Virus record (IMG/VR): IMGVR_UViG_3300025120_000305
Span: 1 to 31,220 of that record
Source: a virus
Direction: 5' to 3' (one strand)
DNA length: 31,220 nucleotides
In this document: positions 23,419 through 30,751 of the stretch, in pieces
Numbering within the stretch: the stretch's first letter is position 1
Layout of the letters: every line of letters starts with the position of its first letter
Translations under genes and position numbers: made by a program
Notes under the pieces: model-generated
The model's database searches: none
The model's input: the letters and a program-made list of their open reading frames with translations, nothing else
What the model was told of the DNA's origin: nothing

Positions 23419-23797
23419 TAATGAAATAAGAAATTTAGTTCAGAGGAATTTTGAGTTAAATTTGAATCAAAAGAAAAGAACAAAAAAATTAGTTCATGCA
23501 AGGGCAGTATATTTTAAACTTTGTAGAGATTGCACTGATTTAACTCTTATGGAAATATCAAAAACATTGGGTTTTCATCATGCGACAGTAATACACAGCA
23601 TTAACAAAATATTTCCTTCTTTTGATATGTATAATAATGATTACATAACAATTTATAATCAAATTAAAATGCAAGATAGCAAAGCTCCATTAAGCAAAAG
23701 ATTTGAAGCTGCTAAAAATGAAAACACTAATTTGAAAAGAGAAATAGAAAAATTAAAAAGAAAAATAAATAAACATGAAACAGAGACTATCTATTAA
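23411..23797 (+). CDS. DnaA domain IV-like DNA-binding protein without AAA+ domain
   Basis: The 128-residue protein has at 21-67 the pattern of DnaA domain IV: KKRTKKLVHARAVYFKLCRD, then LTLMEISKTLGFHHATVIHS (45-64) and INKI. It matches the DnaA signature (S/T-L-x-E-I-G...HxTVxHA). In DnaA this helix-turn-helix binds the DnaA box. The AAA+ ATPase and DnaB-contact domains are absent. In their place the end is a coiled coil (ENTNLKREIEKLKRKINK). It could bind phage or host origins, or act as a repressor. It sits between exonuclease and ParB genes. Confidence 0.75.
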   Translation: MNSNEIRNLVQRNFELNLNQKKRTKKLVHARAVYFKLCRDCTDLTLMEISKTLGFHHATVIHSINKIFPSFDMYNNDYITIYNQIKMQDSKAPLSKRFEAAKNENTNLKREIEKLKRKINKHETETIY

Positions 23798-24287
23798 TAA
23801 AATAAAGCCTAATGCAGTTAATCCTAGATACATTAAGGATCATAAGTTTAAAAAGCTAGTTAAAAGCATTAAAAGTTTTCCTGAAATGCTAGAGAAAAGA
23901 CCAATCATAGTAGATGAAAACATGATAGTTCTTGGAGGGAATATGAGATTAAAAGCATCAATAGAAGCTGGATTAAAGGAAGTCTGGATAGATATTGCAG
24001 AGGGATGGTCAGAAGATCAAAAGAAAGAATTTATAATAAAAGATAATGTAGGCTTTGGAGAATGGGATTGGGATATATTAGGAAATGAATGGAATGTAAA
24101 GCAATTAGAACATTGGGGTTTAGATGGTTTTCCTTTTGAAGAAGAACAAGTCGAAATTAAAGATATATCTGATAGTATAGAAAGCTCATTCAGAGTAGAA
24201 GTAGAATTAGAAAATGAAGAAGAACAAGAAAAATTATATAACGAATTAATAAACAAAGGATATATATGCCGACTTTTGACATTATAA
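23775..24287 (+). CDS. ParB-domain protein paired with ABC/GNAT gene
   Basis: The 170-residue protein begins with a ParB-like fold. LSINKIKPNAVNPRYI and KFKKLVKSIKSFPEMLEKRP are followed by PIIVDENMIVLGGNMRL (43-59), with GGNMRL in place of the usual G-x-x-R motif. A domain with WSEDQKKEFIIKDNVGFGEWDWDIL follows, a pattern found in phage ParB-methyltransferase proteins. The end (FRVEVELENEEEQEKLYNEL) forms a small alpha/beta unit. No methyltransferase is attached. It overlaps both neighbours by 22-23 bases, so it is translationally coupled to the ABC/GNAT gene and likely acts with it. Confidence 0.7.
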   Translation: MKQRLSINKIKPNAVNPRYIKDHKFKKLVKSIKSFPEMLEKRPIIVDENMIVLGGNMRLKASIEAGLKEVWIDIAEGWSEDQKKEFIIKDNVGFGEWDWDILGNEWNVKQLEHWGLDGFPFEEEQVEIKDISDSIESSFRVEVELENEEEQEKLYNELINKGYICRLLTL

Positions 24288-25348
24288 AACAAACAACAGC
24301 TCCTAAAACATTTAGAGTAGCATCTGTTATAGGTAAATTTGATTTACAAAGTGAAAAAATAATAGAACATTTTAAAGGAGAAATTAATTTAGAAATTGAT
24401 TGGAAAATAGGATTAATTGTAGGTAAATCAGGAACAGGTAAAACAACCATAGCAAAACAATTGTTTCCTAAATCATATGTAACTAATTACAAATATGATA
24501 AATTAACAGTTTTAGATGACATGCCTAAAGATTGCTCTGTTGATCAAATAACAAAAGCATTTAATAGTGTAGGTTTTTCAAGTCCACCAAGTTGGTTAAA
24601 ACCATATTCTGTTTTATCTAATGGTCAAAAAATGAGAGTTGATTTAGCTAGAGCTATTTTAGAAGAAAACAAAATGTTTGTATTCGATGAATTTACTAGC
24701 GTTGTGGATAGAAATGTTGCTAAAATAGGAAGTTTTGCAATTCAAAAAGCAATTAGAAAAACAAATAAACAATTTATAGCTGTTGGATGTCATAATGATG
24801 TAGAAGATTGGTTAATGCCTGATTGGGTTTTTAATACTGATACCATGACCTTTCATTCATTTGAAGGGCAAAAAAAAAATAGACCAGAAATTAAATTTAA
24901 CATATATGAATCTAAAAACAAATCAATTTGGAAGATGTTTGCTAAACACCATTATTTAAGTCATTCACATAATAATGCTGCCCATGTTTATTTAGCAACC
25001 ATAAACAATGAAATAGCTGGCTTTTTAAGTGTTTTACATTTACCACATCCAAAAGTAAAAAACATAAAAAAAGTACATAGATTAGTTATTTTACCTGATT
25101 ATCAAGGAGCTGGATTTGGTATAAAATTTTTAGAAGAAATAGGAAAACATTATAAAAAACAAAAATATAGATATACAATAGTTACATCAGCTCCTAGTTT
25201 AATATATGCTTTAAAAAAATCATTTAAATGGTCATGTAAAAATTATGGTCGATTAAAAGGTGGTGGAACAGGAATATTACATGGTACAAATAAAAGATTA
25301 ACAGCAAATTCAAAAAATAGAATAACAGCATCATTCGAATTAAAATAA
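24266..25348 (+). CDS. ABC ATPase fused to Mom-like GNAT acetyltransferase
   Basis: The 360-residue protein has two domains. Residues 1-200 form a soluble ABC ATPase: Walker A VGKSGTGKT (52-60), signature VLSNGQKMRVDLARA (116-130), Walker B MFVFDEFTSVVD (137-148), and switch His CHND (H176). There is no membrane segment, so it is not a transporter. Residues about 215-360 are GNAT-like: MFAKHHYLS, a beta hairpin IAGFLSVLHLPHP, VHRLVILPDYQGAGFGIKFL (270-289) with the acetyl-CoA loop QGAGFG, and TSAPSL. This resembles Mu Mom relatives, which modify adenine in DNA. The pair with ParB and terminase suggests DNA modification. Confidence 0.75.
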   Translation: MPTFDIIKQTTAPKTFRVASVIGKFDLQSEKIIEHFKGEINLEIDWKIGLIVGKSGTGKTTIAKQLFPKSYVTNYKYDKLTVLDDMPKDCSVDQITKAFNSVGFSSPPSWLKPYSVLSNGQKMRVDLARAILEENKMFVFDEFTSVVDRNVAKIGSFAIQKAIRKTNKQFIAVGCHNDVEDWLMPDWVFNTDTMTFHSFEGQKKNRPEIKFNIYESKNKSIWKMFAKHHYLSHSHNNAAHVYLATINNEIAGFLSVLHLPHPKVKNIKKVHRLVILPDYQGAGFGIKFLEEIGKHYKKQKYRYTIVTSAPSLIYALKKSFKWSCKNYGRLKGGGTGILHGTNKRLTANSKNRITASFELK

Positions 25349-25354
25349 AAAAAA

Positions 25355-25714
25355 ATGAACAAATCCGACACTATAAAAGAAAAGTTAATAGAAGCATTAG
25401 AAAAAAGTTTAGGTGTTGTTACAACTGCTTGTAAGAATGCTAATATACATAGATCAACTTATTATGATTGGTATAATAAAGATGAGGAATTTAAAAACAA
25501 AGTTGATTTAATTCAAAATGTTGCTTTAGATTTTGCAGAAAGCCAATTGCATAAACAAATACAAGAAGGATCAACAAGCGCAACAATATTTTATCTAAAG
25601 ACAAAAGGCAAAGCAAGAGGATATCAAGAAAATCAAGCGATTGATTTAAATACTTCAGGAGAAATTAATGTAAACTTTAAGAATTTAATTAGTGCAATTA
25701 AAGATAAGGGATAA
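25355..25714 (+). CDS. terS: Terminase small subunit
   Basis: The 119-residue protein has an N-terminal helix-turn-helix: KEKLIEALEKSLGVVTTACK, then NANIHRSTYYDWYNKDEEFK (29-48). A helical oligomer region (VALDFAESQLHKQI) and TSATIFYLKTKGKARGYQ follow, typical of phage small terminases. It binds the packaging site and loads the large subunit, whose gene overlaps by 23 bases. Six bases separate it from the ABC/GNAT gene. Confidence 0.8.
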   Translation: MNKSDTIKEKLIEALEKSLGVVTTACKNANIHRSTYYDWYNKDEEFKNKVDLIQNVALDFAESQLHKQIQEGSTSATIFYLKTKGKARGYQENQAIDLNTSGEINVNFKNLISAIKDKG

Positions 25715-26900
25715 ATTTTTGGTATGGGATAAAGTAGATTCACGATACTTTATTATAACTGGTGGTAGAGGATCTGGGAAATCTTTTGCCATCAATACCA
25801 TGCTATTATTATTAACTCAAGAACAAGGGCATACTATTTTATTTACTAGATATACTTTGCGATCAGCAAACATTTCTATCATTCCAGAATTTAAAGAAAA
25901 GATAGATCTTCTTAATTTAAATCATATGTTTCATATAACTAAAGATGAAATAATAAATAAGAATTCAGGATCAAAGATATTATTTAGAGGAATCAAAACA
26001 TCTTCAGGAGATCAAACAGCTAATTTAAAATCATTGCAAGGAATAACAACTTGGGTAATGGATGAAGCTGAAGAATTAGTTGATGAAAGCATCTTTGATA
26101 AGATAGATTTATCAGTAAGAAAGAAAGGCATAGACAATAGAATAATGCTAGTATTAAACCCAGCAACTAAAGAACATTGGATTTACAAGCGTTTTTTTGA
26201 AAGTAAGGGTATTGATTCAAAAAGTAATTTAAGCGCAGGAAATGTTACTTATATCCATTCTACGTACCTAGATAACATTGATAACTTGTCTGATAGTTAT
26301 TTAGCAAGAATAGAAGATATAAAAAACAATAGACCAGCAAAATATGAGCATCAAATATTAGGAGGATGGTTAGAAAAAGCAGAGGGAGTTATATTTAGTA
26401 ATTGGTCAATAGGAGAATTTAAGGAAGTTTCAACTGTTGTGCTAGGTCAAGATTATGGATTTTCAGCAGATCCATCGGTATTATTAAAAACTAGCATAGA
26501 TAAAAAAAATAGAAAGATTTATGTAAAGTTATGTTTTTATAAAACGCATTTAACAACAAGCAACATTGCTCAACTTAATAAACAATTTGCTGGTCAGAAT
26601 TTAATCGTAGCTGACAGCGCAGAGCCAAGGCTTATAAATGAACTGTCTAGGCATTGCAATATAGTTCCAACAATCAAAGGACAAGGATCAATCATATTTG
26701 GAATTAGCTTATTGCAAGATTATGATTTAATAATAGATCCTGAAAGCACAGAGATAGTTAAAGAACTAAACAACTATTCATGGTTAGAAAAGAAATCGCA
26801 AACCCCAATAGATAAATTTAATCATACTATTGATGCTTTAAGGTATGCAGTAGCCTATCAATTAGAGAACCCAAATAAGGGAGAATATTTTATTTATTAA
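25692..26900 (+). CDS. terL: Terminase large subunit
   Basis: The 402-residue packaging ATPase/nuclease starts most likely at GTG 25692; no in-frame ATG fits before the P-loop. Walker A is FIITGGRGSGKS (20-31), Walker B TTWVMDEAEE (119-128), and LVLNPAT is motif III. The RNase H-like nuclease acids are D254 (GQDYGFSADPS), D308 (VADSAEPR) and D381 (KFNHTIDALRYA). This fits the PBSX/SPP1-like (Terminase_3) group. Such terminases usually package headful from a concatemer, which agrees with circular permutation. It ends the long operon. Confidence 0.92.
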   Translation: MQLKIRDKFLVWDKVDSRYFIITGGRGSGKSFAINTMLLLLTQEQGHTILFTRYTLRSANISIIPEFKEKIDLLNLNHMFHITKDEIINKNSGSKILFRGIKTSSGDQTANLKSLQGITTWVMDEAEELVDESIFDKIDLSVRKKGIDNRIMLVLNPATKEHWIYKRFFESKGIDSKSNLSAGNVTYIHSTYLDNIDNLSDSYLARIEDIKNNRPAKYEHQILGGWLEKAEGVIFSNWSIGEFKEVSTVVLGQDYGFSADPSVLLKTSIDKKNRKIYVKLCFYKTHLTTSNIAQLNKQFAGQNLIVADSAEPRLINELSRHCNIVPTIKGQGSIIFGISLLQDYDLIIDPESTEIVKELNNYSWLEKKSQTPIDKFNHTIDALRYAVAYQLENPNKGEYFIY

Positions 26901-26906
26901 TGTTTA

Positions 26907-26938
26907 TTTGTTTTTATTAACAAAATTGTTTATATTTA
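26907..26938 (+). promoter_or_regulatory. Early promoter/operator element, copy C
   Basis: The full Bacteroidetes-type layout: TTTG (26907-26910), a 20-base spacer and TATATTTA (26931-26938). A perfect dyad AACAA-AA-TTGTT (26919-26930) sits just upstream of the -7 box, as in copies A and B. The ATG of the next gene is 28 bases downstream. Confidence 0.7.
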
Positions 26939-26966
26939 ATTATTAATAACAATAAAAGCAAAACAA

Positions 26967-27134
26967 ATGACAACTGAATTTACTCAAAAAAGAAAAAATT
27001 TTTTAAGTTCTAATTTTACAAATTGGTCAATACAAGATTTATGGAAACAATATCAATTTTGCCAAGAAAAACCTAGTTCATTTAATAATGAAATTTTAAA
27101 ATTAGTAATTAAAGAAATTAAAAACAGAAGATAA
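26967..27134 (+). CDS. Small basic hypothetical protein
   Basis: A 55-residue ORF is the first gene after promoter copy C and overlaps the next by one base (TAATG). It is basic and aromatic (FTNWSIQDLWKQYQFCQE) with a helical Lys-rich end. No family is recognised. Being first in a promoter-terminator bounded cassette suggests early expression. Confidence 0.55.
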   Translation: MTTEFTQKRKNFLSSNFTNWSIQDLWKQYQFCQEKPSSFNNEILKLVIKEIKNRR

Positions 27135-27457
27135 TGAAAAGATATAATAAATATTATTTTATAAGCGATTTAAAAGATTCAATTGCAGATTTTTTGGATG
27201 AATCTACTTTTGAAGATAACCAAGATATATATGAAGAAATGCATCAATTTATTAATGAACAAATAGAACATGAAATAATTTATTATCACGATTGTTGGAT
27301 AATATGCATGACAGAAGGCAATTCAGACTTTCATATTGAACAAACAGGAGAAAAAGCAAAAGATATTACTGAATTAGCTTATTGGACTTTATGGGATATA
27401 GTTGAAGAAAGTATCGATTATCATTTAGAAACAAAAAAAATAAAAGAAACATTATGA
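27134..27457 (+). CDS. Acidic hypothetical protein
   Basis: The 107-residue protein is acidic and aromatic. It has FISDLKDSIADFLDE, YEEMHQFINEQIEHEIIYYH, DCWIICMTEGNSDFHIEQTG, and ELAYWTLWDIVEESIDYHL. It looks like a small alpha/beta fold. From memory, such proteins occur widely as early genes of marine phages, but the role is not known. A host-inhibiting role is a guess. Confidence 0.55.
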   Translation: MKRYNKYYFISDLKDSIADFLDESTFEDNQDIYEEMHQFINEQIEHEIIYYHDCWIICMTEGNSDFHIEQTGEKAKDITELAYWTLWDIVEESIDYHLETKKIKETL

Positions 27458-27540
27458 AAAATAAAAAGTATGAAGCATCAATGATAGTATCTGCAATTAG
27501 CATTATTGGAATGATTGTGGTACTTTTATTATGTGGATAG
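27454..27540 (+). CDS. Tiny single-pass membrane protein
   Basis: A 28-residue ORF overlaps the previous stop by four bases (ATGA). KNKKYEAS is followed by one hydrophobic helix (MIVSAISIIGMIVVLLLC) that reaches the end. Positive residues before the helix predict N-in topology. It could be a membrane peptide such as a holin regulator or exclusion protein. Confidence 0.45.
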   Translation: MKNKKYEASMIVSAISIIGMIVVLLLCG

Positions 27541-27547
27541 AAAATTA

Positions 27548-27745
27548 ATGAAAAAAATAAGTTGGTGTTTAAAAAATTATATATTTATTTATCCAAACCC
27601 AATTAATAATTCAAGAAAAGCAAGAGTTAATATTTACATTAATTCATCAGGCAAAATAAAAAAAGGAAAAGAAATATATACTCAAAATAAAGTTCATGAA
27701 AAGATATATGAGCTGTATGAACATATTTACAATAAGTTAAATTAG
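27548..27745 (+). CDS. Small basic hypothetical protein
   Basis: From ATG 27548 the protein is 65 residues. It is basic, with KKISWCLKNYIFIYPNPIN, RKARVNIYINSSGKIKKG and a helical end VHEKIYELYEHIYNKL. An in-frame TTG at 27515 would overlap the previous gene and is less likely. The strand-rich, positively charged core may bind nucleic acid. It is the last gene before a strong terminator. Confidence 0.5.
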   Translation: MKKISWCLKNYIFIYPNPINNSRKARVNIYINSSGKIKKGKEIYTQNKVHEKIYELYEHIYNKLN

Positions 27746-27763
27746 TTTTTAATTTTTAGTTCG

Positions 27764-27798
27764 AAAAAAGAGGTTAGTTATACATTAACCTCTTTTTT
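27764..27798 (+). terminator. Strong intrinsic terminator between early cassette and tail module
   Basis: AAAAAAGAGGTTA (27764-27776) pairs perfectly with TAACCTCTTTTTT (27786-27798), 13 pairs with a nine-base loop. The T-side itself ends in a T-run. Because of the A-run it may act on both strands. It cleanly separates early from late genes. Confidence 0.9.
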
Positions 27799-27821
27799 TG
27801 GTTATATAATAAAGACTATTC

Positions 27822-28469
27822 ATGATTTCAGTTCCAATTTCATTAAAATATATTAAACTAGGAAATTATCAAAAGTTTCTGCAAATAGAAAACCCTTCTA
27901 CAGAAGATCTAATTAAATGCTTATTAGAAGTATCTTCTCCTGATCTAGCTAGAATGAAAGCAACAGATGTTGATCATATGGCTGCTAAATTAAATGAGCT
28001 GTTTGAAGTCGAACATCAATTTGTTAATCAATTTGAATTATATGGAAAGCGTTTTGGATTTATTCCAAAGCTTGATGATATTACTTATGGAGAGAATAAA
28101 GATATAACAAACTACATAAATGATTGGGGAAACATGCATAAAGCAATGGCTGTTTTATTTAGACCAATAGAAAAAAAATTATCCAATCAATATATTATAG
28201 AGGATTACGAAGGAAGTCATGTTTATAGCGATGTCATGAAAGACATGCCATTAAGCGTAGCATTAGGATCAATGGTTTTTTTTTACAATTTAACGAACGA
28301 ATTACTGAACTATATCCCGAATTATTTACAGAAACAGATCAACAAGGAACAGATGACAGGAGCGGATTCTCTAGAAAATGGGGAAGTTATTCTGAACTCT
28401 ATACTCTTGCTCAAGGAGACATTACAAGATTTGATACCATCACAAAATATAAACTACACCAATGCTTAA
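27822..28469 (+). CDS. Putative tail assembly chaperone, frame-0 product
   Basis: The 215-residue protein begins with ISLKYIKLGNYQKFLQIE and has helices in the middle. WGNMHKAMAVLFRPI and YIIEDYEGSHVYSDVM are typical of a widespread Bacteroidetes phage family (recalled from memory). PLSVALGSMVFFYNL contains codons GTT TTT TTT TAC that form a slippery T-run. After that the frame continues for 62 codons to TAA 28467-28469. It lies at the head of the tail module; tail chaperones (lambda G/GT) bind the tape measure. Four tail genes lie between it and the tape measure gene, which is less usual. Confidence 0.6.
   Translation: MISVPISLKYIKLGNYQKFLQIENPSTEDLIKCLLEVSSPDLARMKATDVDHMAAKLNELFEVEHQFVNQFELYGKRFGFIPKLDDITYGENKDITNYINDWGNMHKAMAVLFRPIEKKLSNQYIIEDYEGSHVYSDVMKDMPLSVALGSMVFFYNLTNELLNYIPNYLQKQINKEQMTGADSLENGEVILNSILLLKETLQDLIPSQNINYTNA
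28277..28283 (+). promoter_or_regulatory. Programmed -1 frameshift slippery site TTTTTTT
   Basis: Nine T (28276-28284) contain the heptamer T TTT TTT in the correct phase for a -1 slip. Upstream reading is GTT TTT TTT; after the slip the ribosome reads TTA CAA TTT. The -1 frame is open from 28229 to 28537 but has no ATG before 28469, so it needs slippage to be translated. Confidence 0.6.
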
Positions 28470-28537
28470 TGTATTTGGCATTTGAAAAAGAAAAAACAGA
28501 ATTAGAATCAAGAATGATAAAACGTAAATTTAAATAA
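28283..28537 (+). CDS. -1 frameshift extension of the tail chaperone
   Basis: In the -1 frame, 84 codons from 28283 to TAA 28535-28537 encode LQFNERITELYPELF, GFSRKWGSYSELYTLAQGDI, TRFDTITKYKLHQCLMYLAF and EKEKTELESRMIKRKFK. This looks protein-like and is more typical of this genome's codons (AGA, GGA, GAA) than the frame-0 reading (CTG, CCG, CAG, CTC). From memory, W-rich 'L A . G D I' proteins follow the frame-0 family in related phages. The fused product would be about 238 residues, like lambda GT. A sequencing error in the T-run would also explain it, but then the frame-0 end would be spurious. Confidence 0.6.
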   Translation, partial: LQFNERITELYPELFTETDQQGTDDRSGFSRKWGSYSELYTLAQGDITRFDTITKYKLHQCLMYLAFEKEKTELESRMIKRKFK

Positions 28538-28538
28538 T

Positions 28539-29003
28539 ATGCAAGGCTTTTATAACCTATCAAACAAAATTAGAGAAACATTACAATTAGATGAATTTGT
28601 TAATACAGTTACTTATGGAGATCTAATGGAAGTTGATTTAAATAAACAAACAATATTTCCTTTATCTCACTTTATGATATCTGGGGCTACAATGCAAAGC
28701 AATGTTTGGAATTTTAGCGTTTCTTTATTATGCATGGATTTAGTAAACGAAAGTAAGAATTATGCTGATGGCATTCCTGGAGAATTTAGAGGTAACAATA
28801 ATGAGCAAGATGTTTTTAATACTCAATTAGCTGTAGCAAATAGATTACTAGAATTATTATTAAGAGGAGATCTATATGTAGATAAATATCAATTAGATGG
28901 AGATCCAACATTAGAGCCTTTCGTTGATAGGTTTGAAAATAAACTGGCTGGATGGACTGTTACGTTTAATGTGCTAATTCCTAACGACATGACTATATGC
29001 TAA
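28539..29003 (+). CDS. Tail completion/minor tail-like protein
   Basis: The 154-residue protein begins two bases after the frameshift product ends. It shows NKIRETLQLDEFVNTVTYGD, LSHFMISGATMQSNVWNFSV, NTQLAVANRLLELLLRGDLY and a final strand pattern GWTVTFNVLIPND. The layout of a helix followed by beta strands fits tail terminator or neck-type proteins. It overlaps the next gene by seven bases. Function is inferred from position and shape. Confidence 0.5.
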   Translation: MQGFYNLSNKIRETLQLDEFVNTVTYGDLMEVDLNKQTIFPLSHFMISGATMQSNVWNFSVSLLCMDLVNESKNYADGIPGEFRGNNNEQDVFNTQLAVANRLLELLLRGDLYVDKYQLDGDPTLEPFVDRFENKLAGWTVTFNVLIPNDMTIC

Positions 29004-29596
29004 AAGAATTAAAAACTGAAATGCAAAAGATTGGTCATCAGGTTGTTAATGGAGCTGTTAGGCAATTGCAAAGCGGTAAACATATATCAAGTGGTAGTTT
29101 AGCGCAAAACATAACTTATAGAGTTGAAGAAAATAGAGATGGTTATGATTTAGAATTTTGGATGGAAGAATACGGAATGTTTTTAGATGCTGGAGTATAT
29201 GGATCAAATCCAATGAAAGCAAGAGCAAAGAATCCAAAACAAAAAGGAAAGAAAACAAATTCAGTATTTACAGGAAAAGATGGATTAGCAGAAAAGTTTT
29301 CCTATAAGAATAAAAGACCACCTATGGAAAGTTTAAAAGGATGGGCAAAGAAAAAGAATATTAGGTTTAGAGATAATAAAGGAAGATTTGCCAAAGGCGG
29401 TTATACAACTATCGCTTATTGGTTGCAAGATAGAATCTTTTATCAAGGTATTGCTCCAACATTATTTTTTACTAAACCATTTTTAAAAGCATTTAATGAA
29501 CTAGATAAAGAAATAGTAAAACAATTTGATTTATATATCAATACAGTATTAGAAGAAGATTCAAAATGGGGAAGCTATTCAGCAATAAGAAATTAA
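28997..29596 (+). CDS. HK97 gp10-like head-tail joining protein
   Basis: The 199-residue protein has LKTEMQKIGHQVVNGAVRQL, then SLAQNITYRVEENRDGYDLEFW, MEEYGMFLDAGVYGSNP (52-68), and a basic KARAKNPKQKGKKTN stretch. WLQDRIFYQGIAPTLFFTKPF follows, then a helical end. A 'Y-x-xFLDxG...P...F' order is common in the gp10/tail-component family of neck proteins. It would join tail and head. From memory, related sequences are widespread in Bacteroidetes phages. Confidence 0.55.
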   Translation: MLKELKTEMQKIGHQVVNGAVRQLQSGKHISSGSLAQNITYRVEENRDGYDLEFWMEEYGMFLDAGVYGSNPMKARAKNPKQKGKKTNSVFTGKDGLAEKFSYKNKRPPMESLKGWAKKKNIRFRDNKGRFAKGGYTTIAYWLQDRIFYQGIAPTLFFTKPFLKAFNELDKEIVKQFDLYINTVLEEDSKWGSYSAIRN

Positions 29597-29608
29597 ACAA
29601 AATAACTA

Positions 29609-30751
29609 ATGAGCAAAATTAACGTAAGAAGTCCATACTTCATATTTTTTAAAGATATTAATTTAACAAGCGCAAAGCTTGAAATAAGAATATACCAAGG
29701 ATTAGCAGAAACAACTTGGCAAGGAAGTCCTCAATATACTTTAACTTCAACAGCTATAGGCGAGCGCATATCTTTTGAAATAGCAGAGTTAATAAAAGAC
29801 TATATCCCAGCAGCATTTAATGGAATATATCCAAGTTTAACAGGAAGTTCTGGAGATAATACTACAATGTATGTAGATTATAGAATTACAAAAACATTAA
29901 CTACTGGAGTTCAAACGCCAGTTGATACATTAGGAGTAAGAGCGTTTTATGGTTATGGCTACTTTGAAGAAGGTTCTAATCCTCAACTATTGCAAGGCTA
30001 CTTACAATCAAACACTAAAATACTAAAACTACACGATGCTCCTATAAGAATACCAGTAGATAACGAAAACACAAACTCTGTTGTATTTCTATATCAAGGG
30101 CAACAAGTATATTCTTGGCTTCCTTCTACTGGTCTTACAATACAAGATCAGATTGTTTATGTTAGTAATGGCGTTAATGGAGCAGATAGCTTTGAAGAAA
30201 GAGTAGAACTAGATGGAGGTACATTTGAAAATAATGCTTGTATTGATCAATTTGAAGATGACTTTGAGATATTTCCAGTTGATGAGGTTTATGTTAGTGC
30301 AGTTGAAGGATTGACTGTAATTCAAGTAGATAATATAGATGAATGTAAATACACGCCTTACAAACTAACCTTTATAAATAAGTTTGGAGCATATCAAGAT
30401 ATATGGATGTTTAAGAATTCTAAACTTGCAATGACTACTCAAAAAGATAAATACAAATCTAACATACTAAATAACGGAACATACTCAACATACAATGCGC
30501 AAGTTAGATTACTTACTAAAAACGCAAACCAAAGGCTTACGTTAAATAGTGGCTATTATCCAGAAAGCAATAATGAAATATTTAAACAACTATTTTTAAG
30601 TGATAAAGTATGGATAGAATACAAAGAAAAAACATTAGCTGTAAATATTGAGAATAACAATATAGACTACAAAACAAGCCTTACTGATAGTTTAATAAAC
30701 TACACAATAGATGTAAGCTTTGCATTTGATACTATAAACAATATAAGATAA
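29609..30751 (+). CDS. Minor tail/baseplate-like structural protein
   Basis: The 380-residue beta-rich protein starts SKINVRSPYFIFFKDINL and has Ig-like strands (AKLEIRIYQGLAETTW). CKYTPYKLTFINKFGAYQDI is followed by a basic KLAMTTQKDKYKSNI, and it ends LINYTIDVSFAFDTINNIR. From memory, the last segment is highly typical of a flavobacterial phage tail protein that precedes the next gene. It touches the next ATG without a gap. Precise role (distal tail or baseplate hub) is uncertain. Confidence 0.55.
   Translation: MSKINVRSPYFIFFKDINLTSAKLEIRIYQGLAETTWQGSPQYTLTSTAIGERISFEIAELIKDYIPAAFNGIYPSLTGSSGDNTTMYVDYRITKTLTTGVQTPVDTLGVRAFYGYGYFEEGSNPQLLQGYLQSNTKILKLHDAPIRIPVDNENTNSVVFLYQGQQVYSWLPSTGLTIQDQIVYVSNGVNGADSFEERVELDGGTFENNACIDQFEDDFEIFPVDEVYVSAVEGLTVIQVDNIDECKYTPYKLTFINKFGAYQDIWMFKNSKLAMTTQKDKYKSNILNNGTYSTYNAQVRLLTKNANQRLTLNSGYYPESNNEIFKQLFLSDKVWIEYKEKTLAVNIENNNIDYKTSLTDSLINYTIDVSFAFDTINNIR

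Noticed and set aside
24266-24865. ABC transporter annotation
   Set aside because: No transmembrane segments or permease neighbours; the ATPase is fused to a GNAT domain and next to ParB and terminase genes.
27531-27540. DnaA box-like TGTGGATAG
   Set aside because: One mismatch to TGTGGATAA, single copies here and at 24704, inside coding sequence; no cluster as expected of an origin.
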